IMG/VR virus record: IMGVR_UViG_3300047470_000144 | Span: 1 to 53,321 of that record | From: a virus | DNA: 53,321 nt | Strand: one strand, 5' to 3' | Shown here: positions 22,811 to 31,749 of the stretch, in pieces | Numbering within the stretch: the first letter of the stretch is position 1 | Layout of the letters: every line of letters begins with the position of its first letter | The notes under the pieces: model-generated | Told to the model about the DNA's origin: nothing | The model's input: only the letters and a program-made list of their open reading frames with translations | Database searches by the model: none | Translations under genes and position numbers: made by a program

Positions 22811-23788
22811 ATGGCCAAAAACGTTTGGCGGGTCTATCCGTCTGGTCGAATATCGGTAACGGACTTCGTCACGCAGGGCTCTGAGTCGACTGCTGTTGCG
22901 TCGATCGTTTCTGGCTTCTGGTCTGCTGGCGGCGATGCGGCAGTGACTGGCGATGTTGCGCAGATTGGCCTTGCGGCGTTCGATGCGGTCGCGTCTGGGG
23001 CTGCGACGGTCAGTCCAGCGCCAAGCGTGCTGCCGCTTACCGCTCCAGTGGGCTCTGCGTCCGCCTCGACAGTGGTGAATGGCTCGGCCAGCGCCGCTGC
23101 GGCCTCGATGGCGCTGTCTGCCCCGGCATCGGCTGCCACTGGTGGCGCTTCACGGTCTGCGGCTCCTGCCGCAATCACGGCGAGCGCGCCGGTAGCATCC
23201 GGCACTGGTTCTGCGTCGAAGTCGGCAGCTCCCGCCACTATGGCGTTGAGCGCGCCGGTATCAAGCGGTTCAGGATCGGCTTCAGCACCGGCCTCGATCG
23301 CCAGCATCACCCAGGCCGCGCCGAACGCCTCGGCATCTGGAAGTACGACGGCCAATGGCAATGCTTCGGCATCGTGCGCAACACTGGCTCTCGCTCCTGC
23401 AGGTGCAACAGCTCAAGGTGGCGCCTCTAAGGCTGCCGGACTGTCCTTTGTCGGGCTTTCTGCTCCTACGGGCAGTGCGCAGCCAGCGGTGTACGCCACC
23501 GGTGCAGTCGCGCCGATCATCTTCATCGCGCCGGCAACCACTGCGACGGGTTCTGCGGTAACGACCGGCACCATCGACGAAGTGTCATTTGACCCCTCGC
23601 AAGGCTCGGCCGCCGGCACTGATGCCAATGCGCAGCAGTATCCACTGGCTGGCTTGACGCAGGTCTATCCGCTTGACGGCCTGGCACAGCAGATGCCGCT
23701 CGCTGGACAGTCGCAGGAGTACCCGCTGGCCGGACAATCGAACACTCGCCCGCTCGCCGGGCAAACACAAACTTTCCCGCTGGGGTAG
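22811..23788 (+). CDS. Ala/Ser-rich repeat protein with C-terminal PLAGQ repeats
   Basis: A 325-residue protein. After about 65 N-terminal residues (MAKNVWRVYPSGRISVTDFV) come roughly 180 residues of degenerate Ala/Ser/Gly/Thr repeats with a period near 30, each containing ALSAPV- or ITASAPV-like cores. The last 50 residues are six copies of an 8-residue unit resembling YPLAGQSQ. Low-complexity virion proteins like this often form flexible surface fibres. No family is recognised. Confidence 0.7.
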   Translation: MAKNVWRVYPSGRISVTDFVTQGSESTAVASIVSGFWSAGGDAAVTGDVAQIGLAAFDAVASGAATVSPAPSVLPLTAPVGSASASTVVNGSASAAAASMALSAPASAATGGASRSAAPAAITASAPVASGTGSASKSAAPATMALSAPVSSGSGSASAPASIASITQAAPNASASGSTTANGNASASCATLALAPAGATAQGGASKAAGLSFVGLSAPTGSAQPAVYATGAVAPIIFIAPATTATGSAVTTGTIDEVSFDPSQGSAAGTDANAQQYPLAGLTQVYPLDGLAQQMPLAGQSQEYPLAGQSNTRPLAGQTQTFPLG

Positions 23789-23791
23789 CAC

Positions 23792-24304
23792 ATGGCACTT
23801 ATTGTCGAAAACGGCCAAGGCTTGGCGGACGCCGAGAGTCTGTGCTCGGTTTCCTACGCCGATGCCTATCACGATGCGCGCGGCAACACGATCTGGGCCG
23901 CGCTGAGCACGCCCGAGAAAGAGCAGGCGCTGCGCAGGGGCACGGACTACATCGAACGCACCTACGGCATGCGCTTCTGCGGCTACCGGGTCAACTCGAC
24001 TCAGGCGCTGTCATGGCCACGCTACGAGGCGCGCCGCAAGGACAGTGGTCGCTGCGAATACTGGCCGAGCGATGCAGTGCCGAATCCAATGGCTCAGACC
24101 TGCGCCGAGATGTCGATGAAAGCCGCCCAAGGCGAGCTGGACAAGGATTTTGATCAAAGCAAGCTAACAAAGGCGGTGACCGTCGGGCCGATCAAGAAGG
24201 AATACTTCGATAGTGACGGCGTGATTCGCTACCGGCACATCGATAAGAGCATGGCTCAGTTCATCGAAGGCTCAGGCAGCAGCATCTCTATGGTGCGGTC
24301 ATGA
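23792..24304 (+). CDS. Head-tail connector, DnaT-like annotation family
   Basis: A 170-residue protein. SYADAYHDARGNTIWAALST, DYIERTYG and ALSWPRYEA are hallmarks of a family often labelled DnaT-like ssDNA-binding protein but found in the head-completion position of siphophages. It probably forms the adaptor ring below the portal. It overlaps the next gene by four bases. Confidence 0.78.
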   Translation: MALIVENGQGLADAESLCSVSYADAYHDARGNTIWAALSTPEKEQALRRGTDYIERTYGMRFCGYRVNSTQALSWPRYEARRKDSGRCEYWPSDAVPNPMAQTCAEMSMKAAQGELDKDFDQSKLTKAVTVGPIKKEYFDSDGVIRYRHIDKSMAQFIEGSGSSISMVRS

Positions 24305-24690
24305 CTGATATCTATGACGAGGCGAAAGCCGTTGCGATCGAGATGTTGGCGCCGCGCTCAAATGGTGGCATGGGCCTAGAACTGACGCTTACGCGCGTCA
24401 CGAAGGGCGAGTACGACCCTGATACAGGCTCAAGCCCGGTGACCACCGATCTGTTCGAAGGCTCTGGCTTTCGCGAGAACTACCGGAACAGCGATATCGA
24501 CGGCTCCCGCATCAAGCAGGGCGACGTGAAGATCCTTGTCTCTCCGGTGCAACTGACCGGCGCCGACATGCCAACACCAATCACCCTCGACAAGATCCTC
24601 TTCGACGGCGACACCTACACGGTGCAGAACGTCGAACCTTGGAACTACGCCGGCCTCAACGTCGGCTTCAGCGTGCAGGCCCGAAAATGA
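24301..24690 (+). CDS. Head-closure (stopper) protein candidate
   Basis: A 129-residue protein starting MTDIYDEAKAVAIEM. The sequence from ILVSPVQLTGADMPTPITLD to VQNVEPWNYAGLNVGFSVQA resembles phage head-closure proteins. Order (adaptor, this gene, neck, terminator) supports the role. It is coupled by ATGA overlaps on both sides. Confidence 0.72.
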   Translation: MTDIYDEAKAVAIEMLAPRSNGGMGLELTLTRVTKGEYDPDTGSSPVTTDLFEGSGFRENYRNSDIDGSRIKQGDVKILVSPVQLTGADMPTPITLDKILFDGDTYTVQNVEPWNYAGLNVGFSVQARK

Positions 24691-25256
24691 GTTTTGCATT
24701 GGATCTGAAGGCGTTCGCCGCGAAGGCCGAAGCCAATGCCGAAACCGTGATCAAGAAGGTCGCCATCGACCTGCTGGGCGCCGTGGTAGATCGATCGCCA
24801 GTCGGCAACCCTGAGCTTTGGGCGGCCAACGCCACCGCGACCCAGTACAACAACGAAGTGGCCAGACTCAATGCCGATCTGCGTAACGATCCGGCGAACC
24901 TGACCAAGAACGGACGGATGAAGCCCGGGCGACTCATTAAAGACGGCATGGATCTTGTCGCCGGCGGCGATTACGTCGGCGGGCGGTTCCGGGGCAACTG
25001 GCAGGTTAGCTTCGACACGGCCAAGACTGGCACGCTCGAACGCATCGATCCGACCGGACGCGAATCGCTCGGCTCCGGGACAGCAGTCATCCAAGGGTTC
25101 ACGACAGAGGTCGGCACCATCTGGATGATGAATAATCTCCCGTACGCCCAGCCGCTTGAGTATGGGCATTCCAGTCAGGCGCCCGCCGGCATGGTCCGCA
25201 TCTCCGTGCTGGAGGTGCAGATGTTCATCAGCAAGGCCGTATCGGAGCTTCCCTAA
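24687..25256 (+). CDS. Neck/tail-completion protein, HK97 gp10-like
   Basis: A 189-residue protein starting MSFALDLKAFAAKAEANAE. VIKKVAIDLLGAVVDRSPVG, RGNWQVSFDT and YAQPLEYGHSSQAP are typical of the gp10-like neck family. It joins head and tail. The start overlaps the previous stop. Confidence 0.82.
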   Translation: MSFALDLKAFAAKAEANAETVIKKVAIDLLGAVVDRSPVGNPELWAANATATQYNNEVARLNADLRNDPANLTKNGRMKPGRLIKDGMDLVAGGDYVGGRFRGNWQVSFDTAKTGTLERIDPTGRESLGSGTAVIQGFTTEVGTIWMMNNLPYAQPLEYGHSSQAPAGMVRISVLEVQMFISKAVSELP

Positions 25257-25678
25257 TGTCAGACCGAATCATCAGAAGCCTCTTCGATGCGCGCCTGAAG
25301 ACTTGGGCAACTGCCCGTGTCCCACCGCTGCCCATCGAATACGAGGATGTCGCGTTCACGCCGCCAAGCGACGGTTCGCCCTATCTGCGCAGTTACCTGT
25401 TGCCGGCCAACACGACCAGCGAAGACCTTGAAGGCAAGCACACGGCTTACCGTGGCGTCTACCAGGTCAGTGTCGTGACAAAGGCCGGCGAGGGGCGCGG
25501 TGCCGCCAGCTTGATTGCTGACGAGCTTGCCGCGCTGTTCCCAAACAATCTGGCGATGACCAAGACCTCGCTCACGGTCTACACCAGATCGCCGATGTCC
25601 ACTGCTACTGCGCAGCCGGGCGACACCACTACCACGCTGCCGCTGTCGTTCGTTTATCGAGCCGACACCACCACCTAA
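25256..25678 (+). CDS. Tail terminator, DUF4128-like
   Basis: A 140-residue protein. IRSLFDARLKTWATARVPPL, YLRSYLLPANT and HTAYRGVYQVSVV match the lambda gpU-like tail terminator group (DUF4128). It caps the tail tube and joins it to the neck. Its start codon shares one base with the previous stop. Confidence 0.82.
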   Translation: MSDRIIRSLFDARLKTWATARVPPLPIEYEDVAFTPPSDGSPYLRSYLLPANTTSEDLEGKHTAYRGVYQVSVVTKAGEGRGAASLIADELAALFPNNLAMTKTSLTVYTRSPMSTATAQPGDTTTTLPLSFVYRADTTT

Positions 25679-25700
25679 TCCGCCCATTGGGCAAACCCAG

Positions 25701-25724
25701 AACCCGCCATTGAGCGGGTTTTGT
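25701..25724 (+). terminator. Terminator between connector and tail modules
   Basis: A 7-bp stem AACCCGC/GCGGGTT with a 6-base loop followed by TTG. Moderate strength. Confidence 0.65.
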
Positions 25725-25748
25725 CATTTCTGCATAGAGGAAACCCCC

Positions 25749-26396
25749 ATGGGATACAAGCTGCCCAACGGCGCGACGTTCGAACACGCCGCTACCTACG
25801 CTTCTCCGCTCGCGTTCTCGGCAATCACCAACGCAACTTCGGCAATCTGTACCGTGGTTGGCGCAACCCTCGTTGTTGGCGACATCCTGCTGGTCACTTC
25901 CGGCTGGACTGCGCTGAACAACAAGGTCGTGCGAGTTTCGGCCGCAACTGCGACTGCGATCACTCTGGAAGGCATCGACACCACCAGCACAACCGTTTAC
26001 CCGGCTGGCTCCGGCGTTGGCAGCCTGAAAAAGATTCTGACCTGGGTGCAAATCCCGCAGATCACCGACGTGGCCTTCTCTGGCGGCGATCAGAATTATG
26101 CCGATATCGTCTTCCTCGAAGACCAACAGGGCCGTCAACTGCCTACCGATAAGGCGGCTGCCAGTATGGTCCTGACCGTTGCCGACGATCCGACTCTGGC
26201 CTATGTGCCGATCGTGCAAGCCGCTGACCTGGCTCAGACCTGCCAAGCCGCGCGCCTCAATCTGCCAGGCACCGACAAGATCTACTACGGCGCCTACACC
26301 TCGTTCTCGCTGCAGCCGGCCGTGTCCCGCAACAACATCTTGACCCGCACCGTATCCATGGCGCTGCAAGCCTCGCCTACCCGCTACCTGTCGTAA
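25749..26396 (+). CDS. Major tail tube protein
   Basis: A 215-residue protein starting MGYKLPNGATFEHAATY. Beta-rich with repeated Thr/Ala/Val strands and the region TWVQIPQITDVAFSGGDQNY. Position before the frameshifted chaperone and tape measure, and strong codon bias, identify it as the tube subunit (lambda gpV equivalent). GAGG lies nine bases upstream of the ATG. Confidence 0.85.
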   Translation: MGYKLPNGATFEHAATYASPLAFSAITNATSAICTVVGATLVVGDILLVTSGWTALNNKVVRVSAATATAITLEGIDTTSTTVYPAGSGVGSLKKILTWVQIPQITDVAFSGGDQNYADIVFLEDQQGRQLPTDKAAASMVLTVADDPTLAYVPIVQAADLAQTCQAARLNLPGTDKIYYGAYTSFSLQPAVSRNNILTRTVSMALQASPTRYLS

Positions 26397-26405
26397 GGAA
26401 ATCAC

Positions 26406-26789
26406 ATGGCTAGCTTCAAAGTCGAGAAAAACGCCACGTTCAAGGCTCAAGTCGAGATCCCGCGTGTTGGTTTCGACCCGATCACCGCCGAGGTCGAGTT
26501 CAAGTATCGCGACCGCAAAGAACTGTCGGCCTACTACGACAAGTGGAACGAAGCCCGCGATGTCGCAGCCAAGGAAGCTATGAAGGACGGCACGACCTGG
26601 GAGATGGCCACCGCCGCTCAGATCAAGCTGGAAGTCGCTCAGCTCAAGGAGATCTTGGTCGGATGGGACTTCGAGGAGGCCTTCACTGACGAAAGCCTGC
26701 TCGATCTGGTGTCTGGCTTCCAAGGCGCTCCGGCGGCTTTGCTGGATGCGTACCAGAAAGCCTATGTGGTTGCCCGCCGGGGAAACTGA
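26406..26789 (+). CDS. Tail assembly chaperone, gpG-like
   Basis: A 127-residue protein, KYRDRKELSAYYDKWNEARD and WDFEEAFTDESLLDLVSGF being typical of the chaperone that wraps the tape measure. The last codons are CGG GGA AAC TGA, a perfect G GGA AAC slip site at the stop. Ribosomes that slip by -1 make the 229-residue G-GT fusion. It acts before tube polymerisation and is absent from the mature virion. Confidence 0.88.
   Translation: MASFKVEKNATFKAQVEIPRVGFDPITAEVEFKYRDRKELSAYYDKWNEARDVAAKEAMKDGTTWEMATAAQIKLEVAQLKEILVGWDFEEAFTDESLLDLVSGFQGAPAALLDAYQKAYVVARRGN
26780..26786 (+). promoter_or_regulatory. -1 programmed frameshift site GGGAAAC
   Basis: The heptamer is read G GGA AAC in the chaperone frame with the TGA stop as the next codon. 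It differs from the lambda G/T site (GGGAAAG) by one base. The -1 frame continues open without a stop to 27094. Confidence 0.9.
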
Positions 26790-27094
26790 TTGCCGCTGCG
26801 CGCGCGCTCTATGAGCCCGGCGCGTCAGCCGATGATATGGCGCTGTTCGGCCTGACCATGGATGACGTGGATGAAGAAGTGGAGGTCTGGCCGGACAACT
26901 GGCCAGTCTTCCGCCTGTTCAATGCCCTTGGCACCCAATGGCGCACGGGTGCCGCCGGCGCGACCGGACTGGACTACTCGGTCGTTCGCGAAGTGGCAAC
27001 CCTCATCGGCATCAAGAAGCGGCAAATCCCCGAACTCTTTCCTGACCTTCAAGTAATGGAGGCCGAAGCGCTCGCTGTCATGGCCGAGAAGTGA
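26786..27094 (+). CDS. gpT-like extension, made by -1 frameshift
   Basis: The -1 frame reads LIAAARALYEPGASADDMALF and then DDVDEEVEVWPDNWPVFRL to LQVMEAEALAVMAEK, about 102 codons after the slip. The region resembles the DUF1799 family seen as the second half of tail chaperones. An internal ATG at 26837 lacks a ribosome site, so frameshifting is the likely source. The T domain would bind tube subunits while G holds the tape measure. Confidence 0.85.
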   Translation: MIAAARALYEPGASADDMALFGLTMDDVDEEVEVWPDNWPVFRLFNALGTQWRTGAAGATGLDYSVVREVATLIGIKKRQIPELFPDLQVMEAEALAVMAEK

Positions 27095-27116
27095 AAAACA
27101 TTGTCAGGAGAATGGC

Positions 27117-29927
27117 ATGACACAAGACATTGCCAGCCTTGGGATCAAGGTAGAAACCGGTGACGTAGCCAAGGCGTCAACCGAACTTGACGGCCTGACG
27201 CAGGCCGGTGCGAAGGCGCAGAAGGCAACGGAAAGCCTTTCTACCGAGAGCAAGAAGGCTGGCGCATCCATCAAGGCTATGGCGGCCGAGACGAAAGCGG
27301 CTGAGGCTGCTGCTGCCAAGCTTGAAAAACAGACAAATGCAACTGGCCTGTCAGCTAAGCAAACTGCTGCCGCGCTGCGTGGTGTGCCGGCACAGGTCAC
27401 GGACATCGTTACGAGCCTCCAGGGCGGGCAAGCTCCACTTACGGTTCTCCTTCAGCAAGGTGGACAACTCAAGGACATGTTCGGCGGGATTGTCCCTGCC
27501 GCGCGCGCACTCGGCGGTTACGTTGCTGGCCTGATCAACCCATTCACCCTAGCTGCTGCTGCGGCTGCGGCGCTCGGTCTTGCATACTTCAAGGGCAGCG
27601 AAGAGGCGACGGCTTACAACAAGGCGCTGATCCTCACCGGTAACGCTGCTGGCACCAGTGGCGACCAACTCGCATCCCTCGCGGAACAGGTGTCGTCAAC
27701 GGTTGGCACCACCGGTGCCGCTGCTGAGGTGCTGGCAAAGCTGGCTGGAAACGGCAAGATCGCCGGCGAAAGCTTCGGCGAGATCGCCACGGCCGCGATC
27801 GAGATGGAAAAGGCCACGGGCAAAGCGATTGATGAAACGATCGCTGAGTTCGCCAAGATCGCCAAGGACCCGGTCGCTGCTGCGAAAGAGCTGAACGACC
27901 AGTACAACTTCCTGACTGCCTCGGTCTATTCGCAGATCGTTGCGCTGAAAGAGCAGGGCGATACCATCGGCGCGGCCAAGCTGTTGACGGACGCCTACGC
28001 GGACACCATCAAGACCCGCACGGCTGACGTGACTGCCAACCTCGGGCTTATCGAGAGCGCCTGGAAGAAGGTCAAGTCGGCTGCTGCTGGCGCGCTTGAT
28101 GCAACGCTTGATGTTGGCCGTACCCAGTCGATCGATGCGCAGATTGCCGAGCGCGAGAAACTACTTGCCTCGCGCAAGGATGGATTTCTCGCAAACCTGT
28201 TTCCCGATACGCTCGGCGCAAACAGCGAGTCGACAAAGTTCATCGAGGGACAGGTTGATGCTCTCAAGCGCGCCAAAGTCCAGATCGAAGCCAATGCCAA
28301 GGCTGAAGGCGATCGCGTAAAAGTCCAGAAGGAAGGGATTGATGCGTCGATCAAGCTCAAGGCAATCAGCGATGCCAACCTCACCAACGAGGAAAAGCGC
28401 AACAAGCTGATCAAAGAATACAAGCGCGAAGTCGAGGCGCTGCGCAAGGCGGACCCCAACAGCCCGCTGGTTCAGGCCGACGTCGTCGCCAAGAACATCC
28501 AGAACATCAAGGACAAGAACAAAGATCCGGCTGCGAAGCCTGGCCGCGTCAACCTGACCGACGTCAACGACGCTCAGAACGCAATCAAAGCTATTCAGTC
28601 GGCCTACTCCAACTCTGAGAAAGAACTTGAGGCGCAGCAGAAGGCTGGCCTGATCTCGCAACAGAGCTACCTTGACCAGCGCACCGCGTTGATCAGGGCG
28701 GAGCGTGAGGAGGTCACTGGGGCCTACCAGTCGCAGATATCGGCACTGGAGACTCTGAAGGACAAGTCCAGCACGACTGGCGAGCAACGGATCCAGCTTG
28801 ACCAGAAGATCGCCGATGCCCGCGCCAGCATGGTCAAGGCGCAGAAGGATGCCGACAGCCAGCTCAATATTCTGTCCATCAATGAACAGGGCCTGGTCAA
28901 GGCTCAGACTGCCGCCTCGGAAGCGTATGTTGCTCAGCTTGAGCGGCAACGCGCCGCGCTCGAAACATCCGGTACGCGCGCTGCAAATAGTCTTGGCCTT
29001 GGTGATCGACAGCAGGGGCTGCAAAACAGTCTCGATGGGGCGACCGACAAGTTCAATGAAGAGCGCGCCAAGCTGCTGGATCGCCGAAGGACGGCCCCAG
29101 ATAAATACAGCATGGATGCGTACCAAAAGGATTTGGCTAGTCTCCAGACGGCGGAAGACCGCTACCGAGAAACTGTCATTGGCAACTACGACAAGATGTC
29201 AGCAGCGCAATCAAACTGGCAAGCAGGAGCTACTTCAGCATTCGCAAACTACCTGGAATCCTCAAGGGACGTTGCCGGTCAGACCAAAAGTCTGTTCACA
29301 AATGCCTTCAGTTCCATGGAAGACGCCATTGTCCAGTTCGCCATGACCGGCAAGCTGTCGTTCTCTGACTTCGCCAAGTCCGTATTGGCCGATATGGCCA
29401 AGATCGCCGTTCGACAAGCCAGCTCTTCGGCACTCAGCGGGTTGTTCGGCATCGTTGCAAACGTCGCCAGCTCTTATTTCACCGGTGGAAGCGGGAATGG
29501 GTTGGCAACTGGTTCGGCTGGAGCAACGTCTTCAAACCTTGGGGCTTCGCAGGCTGGATATTCAGCGCCTTATTTCCAGGCAAAGGGCGGCGCTTGGCTC
29601 GGCGGCGTGCAGATGTTCGCCAATGGCGGAGCGTTCTCCAATAGCGTGGTAACCCAGCCTACTGCTTTCGCCATGGGCAATGGTGGACTAGGTGTTGCTG
29701 GTGAGGCCGGACCGGAAGCGATCGTTCCTCTGGCTCGCGATTCACAGGGTCGCTTAGGGGTGCGGGGCGGTGCTGGAAACTCCAGCACGATCAACGTAAG
29801 CGTGACTGTGGATGCAACTGATGGCGGCGGTGCAACACCAAATCCTGCGCGCCTGGCCGAGGCTATCAAAGTTGTGTGCCGTCAAGAAATTGCCAACTCT
29901 CGCCGAAATGGCGGTCAACTTGCTTAA
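27117..29927 (+). CDS. Tail tape measure protein
   Basis: A 936-residue protein. An N-terminal coiled coil is followed by AAALRGVPAQVTDIVTSLQG with QAPLTVLLQQGGQLKD, a Pfam-type tape measure domain. A hydrophobic segment lies at about 128-160 (ALGGYVAGLINPFTLAAAAA), with long coiled coils through residues 230-700 and a C-terminal glycine-rich domain (FANGGAFSN, GEAGPEAIVPL). Its length sets the tail length, roughly 140 nm by the usual 1.5 angstrom per residue (family rule). Confidence 0.93.
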   Translation: MTQDIASLGIKVETGDVAKASTELDGLTQAGAKAQKATESLSTESKKAGASIKAMAAETKAAEAAAAKLEKQTNATGLSAKQTAAALRGVPAQVTDIVTSLQGGQAPLTVLLQQGGQLKDMFGGIVPAARALGGYVAGLINPFTLAAAAAAALGLAYFKGSEEATAYNKALILTGNAAGTSGDQLASLAEQVSSTVGTTGAAAEVLAKLAGNGKIAGESFGEIATAAIEMEKATGKAIDETIAEFAKIAKDPVAAAKELNDQYNFLTASVYSQIVALKEQGDTIGAAKLLTDAYADTIKTRTADVTANLGLIESAWKKVKSAAAGALDATLDVGRTQSIDAQIAEREKLLASRKDGFLANLFPDTLGANSESTKFIEGQVDALKRAKVQIEANAKAEGDRVKVQKEGIDASIKLKAISDANLTNEEKRNKLIKEYKREVEALRKADPNSPLVQADVVAKNIQNIKDKNKDPAAKPGRVNLTDVNDAQNAIKAIQSAYSNSEKELEAQQKAGLISQQSYLDQRTALIRAEREEVTGAYQSQISALETLKDKSSTTGEQRIQLDQKIADARASMVKAQKDADSQLNILSINEQGLVKAQTAASEAYVAQLERQRAALETSGTRAANSLGLGDRQQGLQNSLDGATDKFNEERAKLLDRRRTAPDKYSMDAYQKDLASLQTAEDRYRETVIGNYDKMSAAQSNWQAGATSAFANYLESSRDVAGQTKSLFTNAFSSMEDAIVQFAMTGKLSFSDFAKSVLADMAKIAVRQASSSALSGLFGIVANVASSYFTGGSGNGLATGSAGATSSNLGASQAGYSAPYFQAKGGAWLGGVQMFANGGAFSNSVVTQPTAFAMGNGGLGVAGEAGPEAIVPLARDSQGRLGVRGGAGNSSTINVSVTVDATDGGGATPNPARLAEAIKVVCRQEIANSRRNGGQLA

Positions 29928-29936
29928 GGCGGAATC

Positions 29937-30266
29937 ATGCTGACCTTCACATGGGTGCCAACCTATGAATCGACCATGACATTTACGCCAAAGGCAAGGG
30001 TCATCAAATTCGGGGAAGGCTATGAATTGCGGCAAGGTGACGGCATCAACCGTAGCCCACGGTCCTACTCACTTGTATTCAAACGAGTTTCATCCGAAAT
30101 AAACGCCATCGACATGTTCTTGTCTGCGCGCGGCGCCGTTGAGGCATTTTTTTATACACACCCGGGGCGAGTTGTTGGCGCGTTTGTGTGCCGTGAATGG
30201 GTAAGGACAAACGTTGCAAGGGGCGTGGACAGCATCGCCGCGACTTTTGAGGAGGTTTACGAATGA
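29937..30266 (+). CDS. Minor tail protein M-like
   Basis: A 109-residue protein of the lambda gpM-like minor tail family: MLTFTWVPTYES, RVIKFGEGYELRQGDG, and AFVCREWVRTNVARGVDSIA near the end. It is part of the tail-tip complex that caps the tape measure. A close paralogue forms the N-terminus of the gene at 36878. GCGGAATC lies before the ATG, and the end overlaps the L-like gene by four bases. Confidence 0.88.
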   Translation: MLTFTWVPTYESTMTFTPKARVIKFGEGYELRQGDGINRSPRSYSLVFKRVSSEINAIDMFLSARGAVEAFFYTHPGRVVGAFVCREWVRTNVARGVDSIAATFEEVYE

Positions 30267-30955
30267 CTGCGCTAGAGGGCCAGCTATCACTGGCGACCGG
30301 CTTAAGCATCTGGGAGGGCTTTGAATTGGTTCTCCCGGATCAAACTATCCGGTTCCACAAGGGTGTCAGTGAAAATCTAGGATCGGTCTTTTGGCAGGGT
30401 GAGCCGTACAGTCCATGGCCAATCAATGCCTCTGAGTTTTCCACCCCAAGTCAAGGATCTCCAGCGCGGCCAAAACTGCAGGTTGGCAACTTCGGCGGCA
30501 CTATCTCTGCCCTGTGCCGTCAATACGAAGACCTTCTCGGAGCTACGCTGCGACGTCGCCGCACCCTGGTAAAATACCTGGATGCTACGAATTTTGCCTC
30601 TGGGAATCCAACGGCAAATCCAGCCGAGGAGTACCCAATAGAAACCTGGATAATCACCAGGAAGGCCCACGAAAATCCATCTGCGATCGAGTTCGACCTT
30701 GGCTCCCCCTTGGACTTGCATGGAGTAAAATTACCGCGTCGCCAGGTAGTGGCGGGCACATGCCTTTGGGCCTATCGCTCGGGAGAGTGTGGGTACGCTG
30801 GAGGGCCTGTTGCTGACCGCCTGAATAATCCAACCAGTGACCTTGCAGCCGATCAATGCAGCAAATCCATAACTGGTTGCAAGTTGCGCTTTGGCGTGTA
30901 CGGGGAGCTTCCTTTTGGCGGATTCCCAGGTATCGCCAGTGTGCCGAGGCTTTAA
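30263..30955 (+). CDS. Minor tail protein L-like
   Basis: A 230-residue protein. The N-terminal domain (LSIWEGFELVLPDQTIRFHK) and the C-terminal cysteine-rich domain (TCLWAYRSGECGYAGGPV, ADQCSKSITGCKLRFG) match lambda gpL, whose C-terminal cysteines hold an iron-sulfur cluster. Four cysteines are present here in the right order. It forms a hub ring of the tail tip. Confidence 0.9.
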   Translation: MTALEGQLSLATGLSIWEGFELVLPDQTIRFHKGVSENLGSVFWQGEPYSPWPINASEFSTPSQGSPARPKLQVGNFGGTISALCRQYEDLLGATLRRRRTLVKYLDATNFASGNPTANPAEEYPIETWIITRKAHENPSAIEFDLGSPLDLHGVKLPRRQVVAGTCLWAYRSGECGYAGGPVADRLNNPTSDLAADQCSKSITGCKLRFGVYGELPFGGFPGIASVPRL

Positions 30956-30956
30956 A

Positions 30957-31688
30957 ATGAGCGATCTGATTAAGCAGTGTAAGGCGGACGCTGAAGCTCA
31001 TGCGCTCGCTGAGTACCCGCGCGAATCCGTCGGCTTGGTAATAAGCGTTCGCGGCAAGCCGCGTTATGTGCCATGTCGGAATATTTCGGAGGAGGCTGAC
31101 CACTTCATCCTTCATCCAGAGGATTATGCGGCGGCTGAGGATCTTGGCGATATTGCAGTCATCATCCACTCTCACCCGGATGCCGGGCCAGAGCCAAGCA
31201 TCCACGACATGGCAAGCCACGCGGTCAGCCGGACAGCCTGGTGGATTGTGGGGATAATGGACGGCCAGACCTCATGGCATGAAATGCCAGCAGCAGGAGA
31301 ACTTCCGCTGGAGGGTCGCGTCTTCGTCCACGGTGTCATTGATTGCTACACACTGGTGCGGGATTACTACCGTCAGGTGCTCGGCATCACGCTGTTGGAC
31401 TTCCACCGCAAGGATGACTGGTGGCATAACGGCGAGAACCTGTATGTCGACAACTTCGAGAGGACCGGGTTTGTGTCGGTGGCCACTCCTGAGGAAGGCG
31501 ACCTGATTGTCATGGCAATCGGTAGCCCGACACCATGTCATGGCGCGATCTGGCTGAAGGGAGATGTAATCTTGCACCACCTTTACGGGCGCCTTAGCTG
31601 CAAAGAGGTGTATGGCCGGTCTTATCGCGAGTGTACGACACATATTCTGCGGCACCGCGATATGATGAGGACCTGCTATATCGATTGA
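30957..31688 (+). CDS. Tail assembly protein K-like, JAMM + NlpC/P60
   Basis: A 243-residue two-domain protein. The N-terminal JAB/MPN domain has Glu23 (PRESVG), His71-x-His73 and Asp84 (HSHPDAGPEPSIHD), the full JAMM zinc site. The C-terminal NlpC/P60 domain has Cys130 (VIDCYTLVRDYY) and His195 (CHGAIWL). Lambda gpK has the same layout. The peptidoglycan-cutting half probably helps tail passage or is used during tip assembly. Confidence 0.92.
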   Translation: MSDLIKQCKADAEAHALAEYPRESVGLVISVRGKPRYVPCRNISEEADHFILHPEDYAAAEDLGDIAVIIHSHPDAGPEPSIHDMASHAVSRTAWWIVGIMDGQTSWHEMPAAGELPLEGRVFVHGVIDCYTLVRDYYRQVLGITLLDFHRKDDWWHNGENLYVDNFERTGFVSVATPEEGDLIVMAIGSPTPCHGAIWLKGDVILHHLYGRLSCKEVYGRSYRECTTHILRHRDMMRTCYID

Positions 31689-31749
31689 ATAGGCCCTGTA
31701 TTGCATGCGTGTTACCTGTTAGATTCGCCAAAACCCTTGGAGGATCTGT

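Noticed and set aside
23000-23788. CRISPR-like or tandem DNA repeat array in the Ala/Ser-rich gene
   Set aside because: The repeats are degenerate, in frame and coding. There are no spacers and no cas genes anywhere in the window.
25629-26723. 364-codon minus-strand frame across tail terminator, tube and chaperone genes
   Set aside because: It crosses three real genes and a terminator, with no matching start signal.
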